Positions 52,056 to 61,073 of a DNA stretch of 64,000 bases are shown here, in pieces (position 1 is the first letter of the stretch; the number at the start of each line of letters is the position of its first letter). Source of the stretch: Bog-473 sp963717455 (GTDB taxonomy: Bacteria; Actinomycetota; Acidimicrobiia; Acidimicrobiales; RAAP-2); contig OY970336.1 in the NCBI GenBank assembly GCA_963717455.1, forward strand, positions 682,001 through 746,000, read 5' to 3'. A program made the translations under genes and the position numbers. The notes under the pieces were generated by a model that had not been told where the DNA came from, ran no database searches, and worked only from the letters and a program-made list of their open reading frames with translations.

Positions 52056-52784
52056 ATGTCGCATGTCAGCAGCCGCATCGGGACCTTCGTGGCGATCGTC
52101 GCCATGGTGGGTGTGCTCGGCGCCGGGTGCAGCGTGGTGAACAAGGTCCGGCAGGCCGTGCACAATGTCGAGAGCAACAAGGCGACCATCGACTCGTTCA
52201 CCCAGAACCTGCAATCGAACCAGAGCTCGCCCTTCGAGGCGAGCTACACGACGACTGGGAGTACACCCGCAACCGTCCTCTATGCCGTTGACCCGTCGCA
52301 CGGAGGCCTCGCCTTCCACGAGGCGCAGACGGGCTCCAATGCCTCCAACGTCCAGGTGGTCGTGAACGCGTCCGGTGAGTACGCCTGCAACCAGAGCGGA
52401 ACGGGTGGCGCGTGGTCGTGCCAGATGCTCGGGAAGGCGGACGCCGCCTCCGAGAACAAGATCTTCGACTTCTACACACCGTCGCACTGGATCGACTTCC
52501 TCAAGGGGGTGTCCTTGGTAGCCGGGCTGGCCGGCGACAAGGTGACGTCCTCGACCATGTCGCTGAACGGCTTCTCCATGAGCTGTGTCGACCTGGTTGC
52601 CCACGGGGTGCCGGGCACGAGCACCATCTGCAGCACGTCGCAGGGCATCCTCGGGTACGTCAAGGTCGCGTCGGACTCCACCAGCTTCCAGATCACGAAC
52701 TACTCGGCGTCGCCGTCGGACTCCCTGTTCCAGCTGCCGGCGGGAGCAACCGTCACCCCCCTCACCACCACCACCACCACGTGA
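52056..52784 (+). CDS. Secreted lipoprotein
   Basis: The 242-residue protein has a lipoprotein signal (VAIVAMVGVLGAGC, lipobox LGAGC) and a mature part with four Cys in the pattern EYACN, WSCQM, MSCVD, TICST. The tail is a Thr run. It resembles surface lipoproteins of unknown function in actinobacteria. A ribosome site GGGAGG precedes the ATG. The stop overlaps the next gene by four bases. Confidence 0.75.
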   Translation: MSHVSSRIGTFVAIVAMVGVLGAGCSVVNKVRQAVHNVESNKATIDSFTQNLQSNQSSPFEASYTTTGSTPATVLYAVDPSHGGLAFHEAQTGSNASNVQVVVNASGEYACNQSGTGGAWSCQMLGKADAASENKIFDFYTPSHWIDFLKGVSLVAGLAGDKVTSSTMSLNGFSMSCVDLVAHGVPGTSTICSTSQGILGYVKVASDSTSFQITNYSASPSDSLFQLPAGATVTPLTTTTTT

Positions 52785-53392
52785 ACAGAACCCGCGTCGG
52801 GCTGGAGGTCGGCTCGACGTGGGTCTTCGCGTCGGCGGTGGACTGGCCGGGCTGGTGCCGGCGCGGCAAGGGCGAGGACCAGGCCATCGCCGAGCTGTTG
52901 GACTACGCGGATCGCTACGGCAAAGTGGCGGGACCGGGCTTCCGAGCGGGCCCGCCCGAGGTCATCGGTCGGGTCGCCGGCAACGCCACGACGGACTTCG
53001 GTGCACCGGGCACGCCGGGGGCCTGGGACGACGAGTCCCTCGAGGCCGGTGAGCTCACCCGTCTGCTCGGGCTCCTCCACTCGTCCTGGGAACGGTTCGA
53101 CGGGGCCGTCACCGCCGCCCCGGCTGCATTGCCCAAAGGTCCGCGGGGCGGCGGACGCGACCGCGAGGGCATCGTCGCGCACGTCCGGGAGGCCGAGCGC
53201 AGCTACGCCCGCAAGATCGGGGTCCGCATGCCTCCCCGCACCGCGTGGAACGGGCAACGCGCCGCGATCACCGATACCCTGCTGCACACGGGGGCCGGCA
53301 CGACGACGGTCTGGCCATCCCGCTACTTCATCCGCCGGACCGCGTGGCACGTGCTCGACCACGCCTGGGAGCTCGAGGACAAGAGCCGCTGA
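52781..53392 (+). CDS. DinB-like protein
   Basis: The 203-residue protein has a second half, REGIVAHVREAERSYARKIGVRM and IRRTAWHVLDHAWELE, like DinB-superfamily helical metal-binding bundles, with His residues in the expected positions. The N-terminal part is unlike the family. A GTG start overlaps the lipoprotein. Function unknown. Confidence 0.65.
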   Translation: MNRTRVGLEVGSTWVFASAVDWPGWCRRGKGEDQAIAELLDYADRYGKVAGPGFRAGPPEVIGRVAGNATTDFGAPGTPGAWDDESLEAGELTRLLGLLHSSWERFDGAVTAAPAALPKGPRGGGRDREGIVAHVREAERSYARKIGVRMPPRTAWNGQRAAITDTLLHTGAGTTTVWPSRYFIRRTAWHVLDHAWELEDKSR

Positions 53393-54507
53393 CGACCACA
53401 TTCATCACCCGCTACGACACTTCGGGCCCCGGTGTGCGCCTCGCCGTGAAGGACCTCATCGACATGGCGGGCGAGCCCACGACTGCCGGCTGCCGCGCCG
53501 TGGCGGCTCGGGCGACGCCGGCGGAGAGGGACGCCGACTGCCTGGCCGGCGCGCGAGCTGCGGGGGCCCGGGTCGTCGGGCGCACCAATCTGCACGAGCT
53601 GGCCCTCGGCGTGACGGGCGTGAACCCATGGTTCGGGACGCCACAGAACCCCCTCGACCACGGCCTGGTTCCCGGTGGCTCGTCGAGCGGCTCTGCGGTC
53701 GCCGTCGCGACGGGGGAGGCGGACGTCGCCTACGGCAGTGACACCGGTGGGTCCGTGCGGATCCCCTCCGCCTGCTGCGGCACCGCTGGCCTGAAGACCA
53801 CATGGGGCCGCATCCCGCTCGGCGGGGTGTGGCCGCTCTCACCGAGCTTCGACACCGTCGGGCCGATGGCGCGCGACGTCGCGGGTCTCGTCACCGGCAT
53901 GCAGCTCCTCGAGCCGGGATTCACCCTCGGCGAGGCGCACGGTGGCGAACTCACCGTGGCACGCCTGCCCATCGATGCCGACCCCCTCATCACCGCGGCC
54001 ATCGACCGGGCCGTCCAACTCGTCGGCTGGGACTGCAGGGACCTGCCCGTGCCAGGGTGGGACGAGGCCACCGTGCAGGCCGGCCTCCTTCTGGTGGTCG
54101 AAGCGTGGCACTCCGACGTGTCGCTGCTCGAGGGGGACCCCGAGGGCATCGGTGACGACGTGCGGGAGCGCCTCCAGCTCGGGTCGACGTTCGACGACGG
54201 TGCGGTACGGGCGGCCTGGCTGGCCCAGCGCGACTGGAAGGCGACGCTCGAACGGATCTTCGCAGAGGTCGACGTTCTCGTCACACCGACCCTGACCATC
54301 TTCCCGCCACGCCTCGAGGACGGCGAGGACCTCCTGGTCTCTCGCTGCACGCTCCCGGTCAACCTGGCGGGCGTGCCTGCGCTCTCGCTGCCGGTGCCGA
54401 CGACCGGACCGCTGCCGGCGAGCATCCAGCTGATCGGGCCGGCGCACAGTGAGGAGCGGTTGCTGGCCGTCGGCGCCCTGCTCGAAGGGGCCGTGGCGGC
54501 CGGCTGA
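53389..54507 (+). CDS. Amidase (amidase-signature family)
   Basis: The 372-residue enzyme has the catalytic Lys in VKDLID, the cis-Ser region GGSSSGSAVAVATGEAD and the catalytic Ser of DTGGSVRIPSACCG. It hydrolyses amides; its substrate is unknown. The start is uncertain: homology begins at TTTFITRY, preceded by a CTG at 53389 that overlaps the previous stop as CTGA. A GTG start further upstream is less likely. Confidence 0.85.
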   Translation: MTTTFITRYDTSGPGVRLAVKDLIDMAGEPTTAGCRAVAARATPAERDADCLAGARAAGARVVGRTNLHELALGVTGVNPWFGTPQNPLDHGLVPGGSSSGSAVAVATGEADVAYGSDTGGSVRIPSACCGTAGLKTTWGRIPLGGVWPLSPSFDTVGPMARDVAGLVTGMQLLEPGFTLGEAHGGELTVARLPIDADPLITAAIDRAVQLVGWDCRDLPVPGWDEATVQAGLLLVVEAWHSDVSLLEGDPEGIGDDVRERLQLGSTFDDGAVRAAWLAQRDWKATLERIFAEVDVLVTPTLTIFPPRLEDGEDLLVSRCTLPVNLAGVPALSLPVPTTGPLPASIQLIGPAHSEERLLAVGALLEGAVAAG

Positions 54508-54531
54508 GCCCGGCGATGTGCTCTTGACCAG

Positions 54532-55469
54532 TCATGCGTGACGGCGCAGGAGGCCGCGGCCGATGTCCGCCAGCTGCTCACGCACGCTGACCGGGGAGAC
54601 GATCTCGACCCGGTCGGCGAACCCGGCCAGCTGGCGGGCGACCATGAGCTCCGACTGCGCGCGTATTTCCACCTCCATCCACCCGTCGTCGCCCGCGGCG
54701 CCGGGCCGCACGCGGTTCCCGAAGACGTAGCGCAACACGTCCAGGGTTGCCGGGTCTGTGCGCAACCGCACCGCGACCGGTGCGCGCTGCGCGTCCACGT
54801 CGGTGACGATGGAGCTCCAGGCGGCCGAGAGGTCGAAGTCGTCGGGACGCACGACGGGCCGGTCCGTGGCCAGCACCGATCGCACCCGGCTGACGCGAAA
54901 GGTGCGCTGCCCCGCTTCGGTACCGCCTACCAGGTACCAGGTGTTGTTCTTTACGACCAGCCCCAGCGGGTGCACCGTCCTCGTCGACGCCCGCCCCTCA
55001 CGCCCGCGGTAGTCCAATTCGATCTGGACGCCGTCGATGACCGCGCGCTGGAGCGTCTCGAGATGCTCCGGCGGCATGGGCTCTGAGTGGTCCCATCCAG
55101 CCGGGTCCCTCAGCACTGCTCCGGCCGCCGCCTCGGCGTGGGCGCGAAAGGTCGCCGGGAGGCGCGCACCAGCTTGCGCAGGGCGGCTCGCACCTCCGGG
55201 GTGGCCGCTGCGGGCCCGGCGATGAGGAAGAGCGCCCGGGCCTCGTCCGCCGTGAGCCCGCTCAGATCGGTCCGGGCACCCCCGACGAGCTCCCACCCTC
55301 CCCCGCGGCCGGGCTGGGAGTACACCGGCACGCCCGCCAGGGCGAGGCCCTCGAGGTCCCGCCGGGCGGTGCGCTCGCTGACCTCGAGCTCGAGCGCCAG
55401 CTCGGCAGCGGTGACCCGGCCCTTGGCCTGCAGGACCAGGAGGGCGGCAACGAGGCGGTCGGCGCGCAC
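54532..55469 (-). pseudogene. YafY-type WYL-domain regulator, frameshifted
   Basis: The gene encodes an N-terminal HTH (RLVAALLVLQAKGRV, EVSERTARRDLEGL) in one frame and a WYL domain (RTVHPLGLVVKNNTWYLVGG and the trailing WCX-like region) in another. The frames meet at about 55160-55168 in GTGCGCGC-CTCCCG, where one base, probably G, is missing between ALRKLVRA and LPATFRAHAEA. One repaired base gives 312 residues, the usual size. It is divergent from the DinB gene at 55581 and probably controls it. Frameshift from sequencing error is possible in this GC-rich run. Confidence 0.78.
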
Positions 55470-55580
55470 GGGTCCAGTGTGGCGCAAAAAGTGGCCATGA
55501 GATGACCACTTTGACGGCGCAGGATGGCTGCAGCCTGAAAGCAAGTGCCGGCTGGGACCGGCGGAAACGGAGATGACACG

Positions 55581-56138
55581 ATGCCTGGACTCGTACCCCC
55601 AATCGTTGACGAGCGCGAGGCCCTTCTCGCCTTTCTCGGCCAGCAGCGCGACGCCCTGCGCTACGCCGCCCACGGCCTGAGGGACGACCAGACGTCGGCC
55701 CGCCCGACCGTGTCAGAGCTCACGCTGGCCGGGCTCATCAAGCACGCGTCCCGAGTGGAGCAGGCATGGACGACCTTCCTGACCACGGGTGACACCAGGG
55801 TCTTCGTCCCCGAGGACGACTGGGCGGACGGCTTCCGCCTGGTCGACGGCGAGACCCTCGACGACGTGATCGCCCTCTCCGAGGAGCAGGCGCGGGTCAC
55901 CGAGAAGGTCGTGGCCGCGCTGGCCGACCTCGGTGCACCGCTGCCCCCCACCATCGACCTGGTCCCGTGGATCCCGGGCGGCATCGTGTGGACACCCCGC
56001 TGGGTCCTGCTGCACCTGATCGAGGAGACGGCCCGTCATGCCGGGCACGCCGACATCATCCGGGAATCGATCGACGGAGTCAGCTGCTGGACCGTCATGG
56101 CCGCGGCCGAGGGCTGGTCCGAGCAGGACTGGACCTAG
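55581..56138 (+). CDS. DinB-family (DUF664) protein
   Basis: The 185-residue protein is a four-helix DinB protein of the DUF664 type (ARPTVSELTLAGLIKHASRVE, WVLLHLIEETARHAGHADIIRE, with metal-binding His). Such proteins include thiol-dependent transferases. The ATG at 55581 follows CGGAG. It is divergent from the WYL regulator. Confidence 0.85.
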   Translation: MPGLVPPIVDEREALLAFLGQQRDALRYAAHGLRDDQTSARPTVSELTLAGLIKHASRVEQAWTTFLTTGDTRVFVPEDDWADGFRLVDGETLDDVIALSEEQARVTEKVVAALADLGAPLPPTIDLVPWIPGGIVWTPRWVLLHLIEETARHAGHADIIRESIDGVSCWTVMAAAEGWSEQDWT

Positions 56139-56150
56139 CCTGCAGGGCGC

Positions 56151-56792
56151 ATGGAGATCGAGGTGTGGTCGGACTTTTCATGCCCGTGGTGCGCACTCGG
56201 GCTCTACCGCCTCGACGCGGCATGCCGCGCCTTCGAGCATGGCGACGAGATCACGGTGGTGCACCGGTCCTTCGAGCTCGACCCCTGCTCCCCGGCGCGC
56301 CGTGAGCGGTCGATGGAGGAGGCGGTGGCCGCCAAGTACGGGCTCAGCGCGGCGCAGGTCCGGGCCGGCCACACCCGGCTCGCCGCGCTCGGCGAGGAGG
56401 TCGGCATGGTCTTCGACTTCGAGCGCGTGCAGCTGGGCAGCACGTTCGACGCCCACCGTCTCGCGCAGGCGGCGCGGGGCACGGAGAGCGAGGACGTGCT
56501 GGTGAAGAAGCTGTTCGCGGCGCACTTCACCGAGGGCCGCCAGCTCTCGGACCACCACGTCCTGCGCGAGGTGGCCGGGTCGGCCGGCCTCCCCGAGCTC
56601 GTCACGGAGGAGATCCTCGAGAGTGACGCCTACTCGGACGCGGTGCGCGCCGACGAGTCGGCGGCCGCGGAGCACGGTGTGAGCGGCGTCCCCCTCTTCC
56701 TGATCGGCGGCGTGTGGCCGGTGCCCGGGGCACAGGACACCGAGACGATGCTGATCCTCCTGCGCCGGGCCTGGAGCCGCTCAGGCCATTGA
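56151..56792 (+). CDS. DsbA-family oxidoreductase (FrnE type)
   Basis: The 213-residue protein is a cytosolic thioredoxin-fold DsbA homologue with the active site FSCPWC near the N terminus, a helical insert, and cis-Pro in SGVPLFLIGG. FrnE-type proteins act as isomerases or in polyketide pathways. It lies 12 bases after the DinB gene and converges on the decarboxylase with a 12-base overlap. Confidence 0.88.
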   Translation: MEIEVWSDFSCPWCALGLYRLDAACRAFEHGDEITVVHRSFELDPCSPARRERSMEEAVAAKYGLSAAQVRAGHTRLAALGEEVGMVFDFERVQLGSTFDAHRLAQAARGTESEDVLVKKLFAAHFTEGRQLSDHHVLREVAGSAGLPELVTEEILESDAYSDAVRADESAAAEHGVSGVPLFLIGGVWPVPGAQDTETMLILLRRAWSRSGH

Positions 56793-58145
56793 CGCCAGGA
56801 TCTCCTCGACCATCTCGACCGTGGTGTTCGGGTGCAAGAAGGCGAAGCGGGCCACGGTCTCGCCCTCCCAGCTGGTGGGCGTGACGAAGCCGATCTGATC
56901 GTGCAGCAGGCGGGCAGACCAGTCGTCGTAGTCCACCTTGTCCCACCCCGGACGGCGGAACAGGACGATGGAGAGCCCCGGGTCTCGCACCAGTTCGACG
57001 TGGGGCGCCTCGACGATCCGCTCGGCTGCACGCTGTGCGATGGCCAAGGCCGCCTCCACCGCGTCGCGGTAGGCGTCGAGGCCGTTGACGGCCATGGAGA
57101 ACCACAGCGGGAGTCCCCGGGCCCTGCGGGTGAGGTGAAATGCGTAGTCGCTCGGGTTCCACTCTTCGGGGTTCTCGCTGTGGAGGACCTCGAGGTACTG
57201 GGCGTCTTGGGTGTGCACCGCTTTGGCCAGGTTGGGCTGGCGGTAGACCAGTGCTGCGCAGTCGAACGGCGCGAACAACCACTTGTGAGGATCGACGATG
57301 AAGGAGTCGGCCCGATCGAAGCCGGCGAACAGGGCCCGCGTCCTGGGCGCGAACAACGCAGCGGCGCCACCGTAGGCGCCGTCGATGTGGAACCACAGGG
57401 CCTGCTCGGCGGCCACGTCCGCGATCCCGGCCAGATCGTCCACGATCCCGGCGTTCGTCGTTCCGGCGGTGCCCACGACCCCGACGACGTCCCCGCCGCG
57501 CGGATCGTCACGGAGTGCCTCCCGCAACGCCGGGCCGGTGAGCCGATGGTCACGCGTGGCCACGGTCAGCGCGCCGACGCCGAGGACGTGCAGGGCCTTG
57601 CCGACCGAGGAGTGTGCGTCCTCGCTGATGGCGACGAGCGGACGCTGCGGTGCGACGCCGTGGCGCCGGTGTGCCGCGGTGTCGCGGGCGACCATGAGCG
57701 CCGAAAGGTTGCCGGCTGAACCACCCGCCACGAAGCAGCCGCCGGCCCCTTCGGGGAACTCCGCCTGCGCGGCGAGCACGCCGAGGGCCTGGTTCTCGGC
57801 CACCACCACCCCGGCCGCCTCGAGCCAGGAAGTGCCGTGCAGGGACGAGCACGAGACGAACATGTCGAAGAGCAGGGAGGCCTTGGTCGGCGCCGCCGGG
57901 ATGAACGACAGGAAGCGGGGACTGTCGCACGACACGACCGCGGTCGACAGCTTGTCGATGAAGAGCTTCAGCACCTGGGCCGCGTCGGTCCCCTCCGCCG
58001 TCATCAGGCCGGCCAGCTCGGCGTCGAGAGAGGAGACCAGGCCGCCGAAATCGAGAGCGACGGGGTCCATCGACAGGCGCTCCCGGCAGGCGGCGAAGAT
58101 CAGGTCGGCCATCGCCTCGTCGTAGTGGAACATCGCGCTCGTCAT
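56781..58145 (-). CDS. PLP-dependent group II amino-acid decarboxylase
   Basis: The 454-residue enzyme has the cofactor Lys in DPHKWLFAPFDCA, FHIDGAYGG and FVAGGSAGNLSAL, as in aromatic-amino-acid and glutamate decarboxylases. The substrate is not clear from motif inspection. It follows larC directly (TGATG overlap), so it is translated with larB and larC, a link not explained by known nickel-pincer chemistry. Confidence 0.85.
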   Translation of the reverse strand: MTSAMFHYDEAMADLIFAACRERLSMDPVALDFGGLVSSLDAELAGLMTAEGTDAAQVLKLFIDKLSTAVVSCDSPRFLSFIPAAPTKASLLFDMFVSCSSLHGTSWLEAAGVVVAENQALGVLAAQAEFPEGAGGCFVAGGSAGNLSALMVARDTAAHRRHGVAPQRPLVAISEDAHSSVGKALHVLGVGALTVATRDHRLTGPALREALRDDPRGGDVVGVVGTAGTTNAGIVDDLAGIADVAAEQALWFHIDGAYGGAAALFAPRTRALFAGFDRADSFIVDPHKWLFAPFDCAALVYRQPNLAKAVHTQDAQYLEVLHSENPEEWNPSDYAFHLTRRARGLPLWFSMAVNGLDAYRDAVEAALAIAQRAAERIVEAPHVELVRDPGLSIVLFRRPGWDKVDYDDWSARLLHDQIGFVTPTSWEGETVARFAFLHPNTTVEMVEEILASMA

Positions 58146-59356
58146 CAGGTCTGCTCCCCGGCTCCCGGGGGGGTGCGCCGACTGGCGCGCCAGGCCTCCT
58201 CGGCCCGGCTGGCGACCTCGTGCAGGGTGGCGCCCGTCTTGGCGGCGACGAGCGCAACGTCGTCGAACTCGGCCTTGGCGCGCCCCTCGGTGACCTTCAT
58301 GCGGACCGGGATCCCATCCACCGTGACCTGGTCGAGCTCTCGTGCCACGGGCCAGCGCTCGACGGCGGTGGCCCGGATCCCCATCGTCCCCGTCACCCGC
58401 TGGATCTCGGCACGCAGGGAGGCGGCGAGGGTCTCGTCCGCCAGGACGTGCAGGACGTGCCCCGGCCGGCCCTTCTTCATGGTGACCGGGCTGACCCAGG
58501 CGTCGAGCGCCCCGGCGTCGAGGGCGGACGCCACCGCGTACCCCAGCTGCTCGCCTGTCACATCGTCGAGGTTGGTCTCGAGCACCAGCGCGGGCTGGCC
58601 GGGCCCGACGGACCGCGTCGCCTGGCGACCGATCACGACCTGGGTGCAGTTGGGTAGATCCTCGATCTCGCCGGCACCCCCGCCGAACCCCGACGCGGTG
58701 ATCGTCATGTCCGGCATCGGTCCGAAGGACGAGCACAGCGCGGCCAGGAGGGCGGCACCGGTCGGCGTGGTGAGCTCGATGTCGACGTCACGTCCGTACG
58801 TCGGTATCCCCTCGAGGAGGCGTACTGTCGCCGGAGCCGGGTTGGGCAGCCGACCGTGGGCACTGCGCACCGTCCCGCGCCCGGTCGCGACGGCAGAGGC
58901 GCCCACCTCGTCCACACCCAGCACTTCGAGCGCAGCAGCCGTTCCCACGATGTCGATGATCGCGTCGTGGCCGCCGACCTCATGGAAGTGGACCTGGTCG
59001 ACTGGTCGCCGGTGCAACGCGGACTCGACGGAGGCCAGCGCGCGGAAGACGCCGAGTGCCCGCCTGGCCACGCGGGCCGGCAGCGCGGCCTCCTCGATGA
59101 GGGCGACGATGGCCGCGTAGGTGCGCACGACCACGTCGTCGCCGCCCACGACGGCGCGGGTGCAGGCGATACCTCCCCGCATGCCCTCCTCCACGCGCAG
59201 CTGCCAACCGGGCAGTTCGAGCTTGTGCAGCAGGCCGCGGACCTCGTCGACGTCGGCTCCGGCGTCGATCAGTGAGCCGAGCGCCATGTCGCCGGCGATG
59301 CCGGCATAGCAGTGGAACCAGGCCACCGTGGTGGCGTCGGAGGTCGGACCGGTCAT
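58145..59356 (-). CDS. larC: Nickel insertion enzyme LarC (pyridinium-3,5-bisthiocarboxylate nickel chelatase)
   Basis: This 403-residue protein inserts nickel, in a CTP-dependent step, into the pincer nucleotide. It starts WFHCYAGIAGDMALGSLIDAG and contains DQVHFHEVGGHDAIIDIVG with likely metal-binding His and Glu. In Lactiplantibacillus the full protein arises by programmed frameshift between larC1 and larC2; here it is one continuous frame. It overlaps larB (ATGA). Confidence 0.93.
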   Translation of the reverse strand: MTGPTSDATTVAWFHCYAGIAGDMALGSLIDAGADVDEVRGLLHKLELPGWQLRVEEGMRGGIACTRAVVGGDDVVVRTYAAIVALIEEAALPARVARRALGVFRALASVESALHRRPVDQVHFHEVGGHDAIIDIVGTAAALEVLGVDEVGASAVATGRGTVRSAHGRLPNPAPATVRLLEGIPTYGRDVDIELTTPTGAALLAALCSSFGPMPDMTITASGFGGGAGEIEDLPNCTQVVIGRQATRSVGPGQPALVLETNLDDVTGEQLGYAVASALDAGALDAWVSPVTMKKGRPGHVLHVLADETLAASLRAEIQRVTGTMGIRATAVERWPVARELDQVTVDGIPVRMKVTEGRAKAEFDDVALVAAKTGATLHEVASRAEEAWRASRRTPPGAGEQT

Positions 59357-60114
59357 GGCAGGAGCCGGGCGATCGCGCACGCCGCCCCGTAGCCGTTGTC
59401 GATGCCCACGACGGTGATGCCGGACGAGCAGGCGGAGAGCATGGTGAGCAGTGCGGTCACGCCCTCGAAGGCGGCGCCGTAGCCGGTGCTCGTCGGCACT
59501 GCGACCACCGGGGCGGGCGTCAGGCCGCCCACGACGCTGGCCAGTGCACCCTCCATGCCGGCGATGACCACGACGGCGTCGGCCATCGCGATGGTGTCGA
59601 GCTCGGCCAGGAGCCGGTGCAGCCCGGCCACCCCGCAGTCGGTGAGCAGGGAGGGGTCGAATCCGAGCGCCCCCAGGACCGCCACAGACTCGGCGGCGAC
59701 GGGGAGGTCCGCCGTCCCGGCCGTGACCACGACGACGGAGCCCTGCCGCCGGGGAGCCGGACGGAAGACGACGGTCGAGAAGGCGCCGCTCTCGGACACC
59801 GCGCCGGGGCCGAGACCGAGCGCGGCGGCGACGGCGGACACCGCCTTGACCTGAGCGTCGGTGGCCCGCGTGAGAAGGACGGGCCCGTCGGTCGCGGCTA
59901 GGAGTTCCTCCACGACCGCCGCTGCGTGCTGCGGGGTCTTGCCGGGGCCGTACACGGCCTCGGGCATGCCGAGGCGGAGGTCACGGTGATGGTCCACCCG
60001 AGCGAACCCCAGGTCGGAATAGGGCAGGCGGCGGAGCTGCCGGACGGCGTCATCGGGCGTGCACTCGCCTGATGCGACCTCTTCGATGAGCGCGCGAAGC
60101 GAAGAAGCATCCAT
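59353..60114 (-). CDS. larB: Nicotinic acid adenine dinucleotide carboxylase/hydrolase LarB
   Basis: This 253-residue enzyme carboxylates C5 of NaAD and cleaves its phosphoanhydride, the first step of nickel-pincer synthesis. The C-terminal PurE-like domain shows VVTAGTADLPVAAE, DCGVAGLHRL, and VVAVPTSTGYGAAF. The N terminus is a helix (LRALIEEVASGECTPDDAV) typical of LarB. The start at 60114 is only 23 bases from the divergent pheA start. Confidence 0.93.
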   Translation of the reverse strand: MDASSLRALIEEVASGECTPDDAVRQLRRLPYSDLGFARVDHHRDLRLGMPEAVYGPGKTPQHAAAVVEELLAATDGPVLLTRATDAQVKAVSAVAAALGLGPGAVSESGAFSTVVFRPAPRRQGSVVVVTAGTADLPVAAESVAVLGALGFDPSLLTDCGVAGLHRLLAELDTIAMADAVVVIAGMEGALASVVGGLTPAPVVAVPTSTGYGAAFEGVTALLTMLSACSSGITVVGIDNGYGAACAIARLLP

Positions 60115-60123
60115 GACCTGCTC

Positions 60124-60129
60124 TATCCT
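60124..60129 (+). promoter_or_regulatory. -10 element of pheA
   Basis: TATCCT ends eight bases before the pheA GTG, within the 23-base gap to the divergent larB. It implies a leaderless pheA transcript and strong overlap of the two promoters. Confidence 0.35.
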
Positions 60130-60137
60130 GCCCAACT

Positions 60138-61073
60138 GTGAACCCCCCTGCGACCACGGTCGCCTACTTCGGCCCGGCGGCGACCTTCACCCAGGAGGCC
60201 CTCCTGACCCAGCCGGACCTGGCCACGGCGGATCTCGAGTCCCTCGGATCGATCACGGCCGTGCTCGAGGCGGTCGCCCGGGGCGAAGTCGAACTGGGCT
60301 TCGTGCCGATCGAGAACGCAATCGAGGGAACGGTCAGCGCCACCATCGACGGGCTCATCCACGACGTGGACCTCCACATCGTGCGGGAGGTGGTGATGGA
60401 CATCCACCTCCATCTCATGGCGCGTCCCGGCACCGCGCTCGTCGACATCGACCACGTGTCGTCGTATCCACACGCCCTGGCCCAGTGCCAGAAGTTCCTG
60501 GCCAAGGTCCTGCCCGAGGCGGAGCAGCGCGCCGCCAACTCCACCGCAGACGCGGCACGGGTCCTCGGGGAGTCATCCGACGCGAAGGGCGGGGCCGCCA
60601 TCGCTCCCCGCCTCGCTGCCGAGCGCTACGGCCTGGTCATCGTCGCCGAGGACGTGGAGGACCATCCCGACAACCAGACGCGCTTCGTCCTCGTCGCCCG
60701 CACCAAGGTGCCGAAGCCCACCGGTCACGACAAGACGAGCATCGTGTGCTTCCAGCGGGCCGACCACCCAGGCAGCCTGCACGGCATCCTGGGCCAGTTC
60801 GCGGCGCGCAACATCAACCTCACGAAACTCGAGTCCCGCCCGACCAAGCAAGGGCTGGGTGACTACTGCTTCGTCATCGATCTCTCCGGCCACATCGGCG
60901 ACGAGGTGGTGGCGGATTGCCTGCGTGATCTCCATGCCGGGCTGGCCGGAGTGAAGTTCCTGGGCTCGTACCCCGCGGCGGGGGAGCACGGGCCCGAGCA
61001 GCGGCGACAGGCCGACGCGGCCTGGCAGGCTGCCGACGAGTGGCTGCGCGGGTTGCGTGACGCTATCGAGTAA
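60138..61073 (+). CDS. pheA: Prephenate dehydratase
   Basis: The 311-residue enzyme makes phenylpyruvate for phenylalanine. It has an N-terminal VAYFGPAATFTQEAL, GFVPIENAIEGTVSATID with the catalytic Thr, and a C-terminal ACT domain with GSLHGILGQFAARNINLTKLESRP, the Phe-binding ESRP motif. Feedback inhibition by Phe is therefore expected. It is a stand-alone dehydratase without chorismate mutase. Confidence 0.95.
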   Translation: MNPPATTVAYFGPAATFTQEALLTQPDLATADLESLGSITAVLEAVARGEVELGFVPIENAIEGTVSATIDGLIHDVDLHIVREVVMDIHLHLMARPGTALVDIDHVSSYPHALAQCQKFLAKVLPEAEQRAANSTADAARVLGESSDAKGGAAIAPRLAAERYGLVIVAEDVEDHPDNQTRFVLVARTKVPKPTGHDKTSIVCFQRADHPGSLHGILGQFAARNINLTKLESRPTKQGLGDYCFVIDLSGHIGDEVVADCLRDLHAGLAGVKFLGSYPAAGEHGPEQRRQADAAWQAADEWLRGLRDAIE

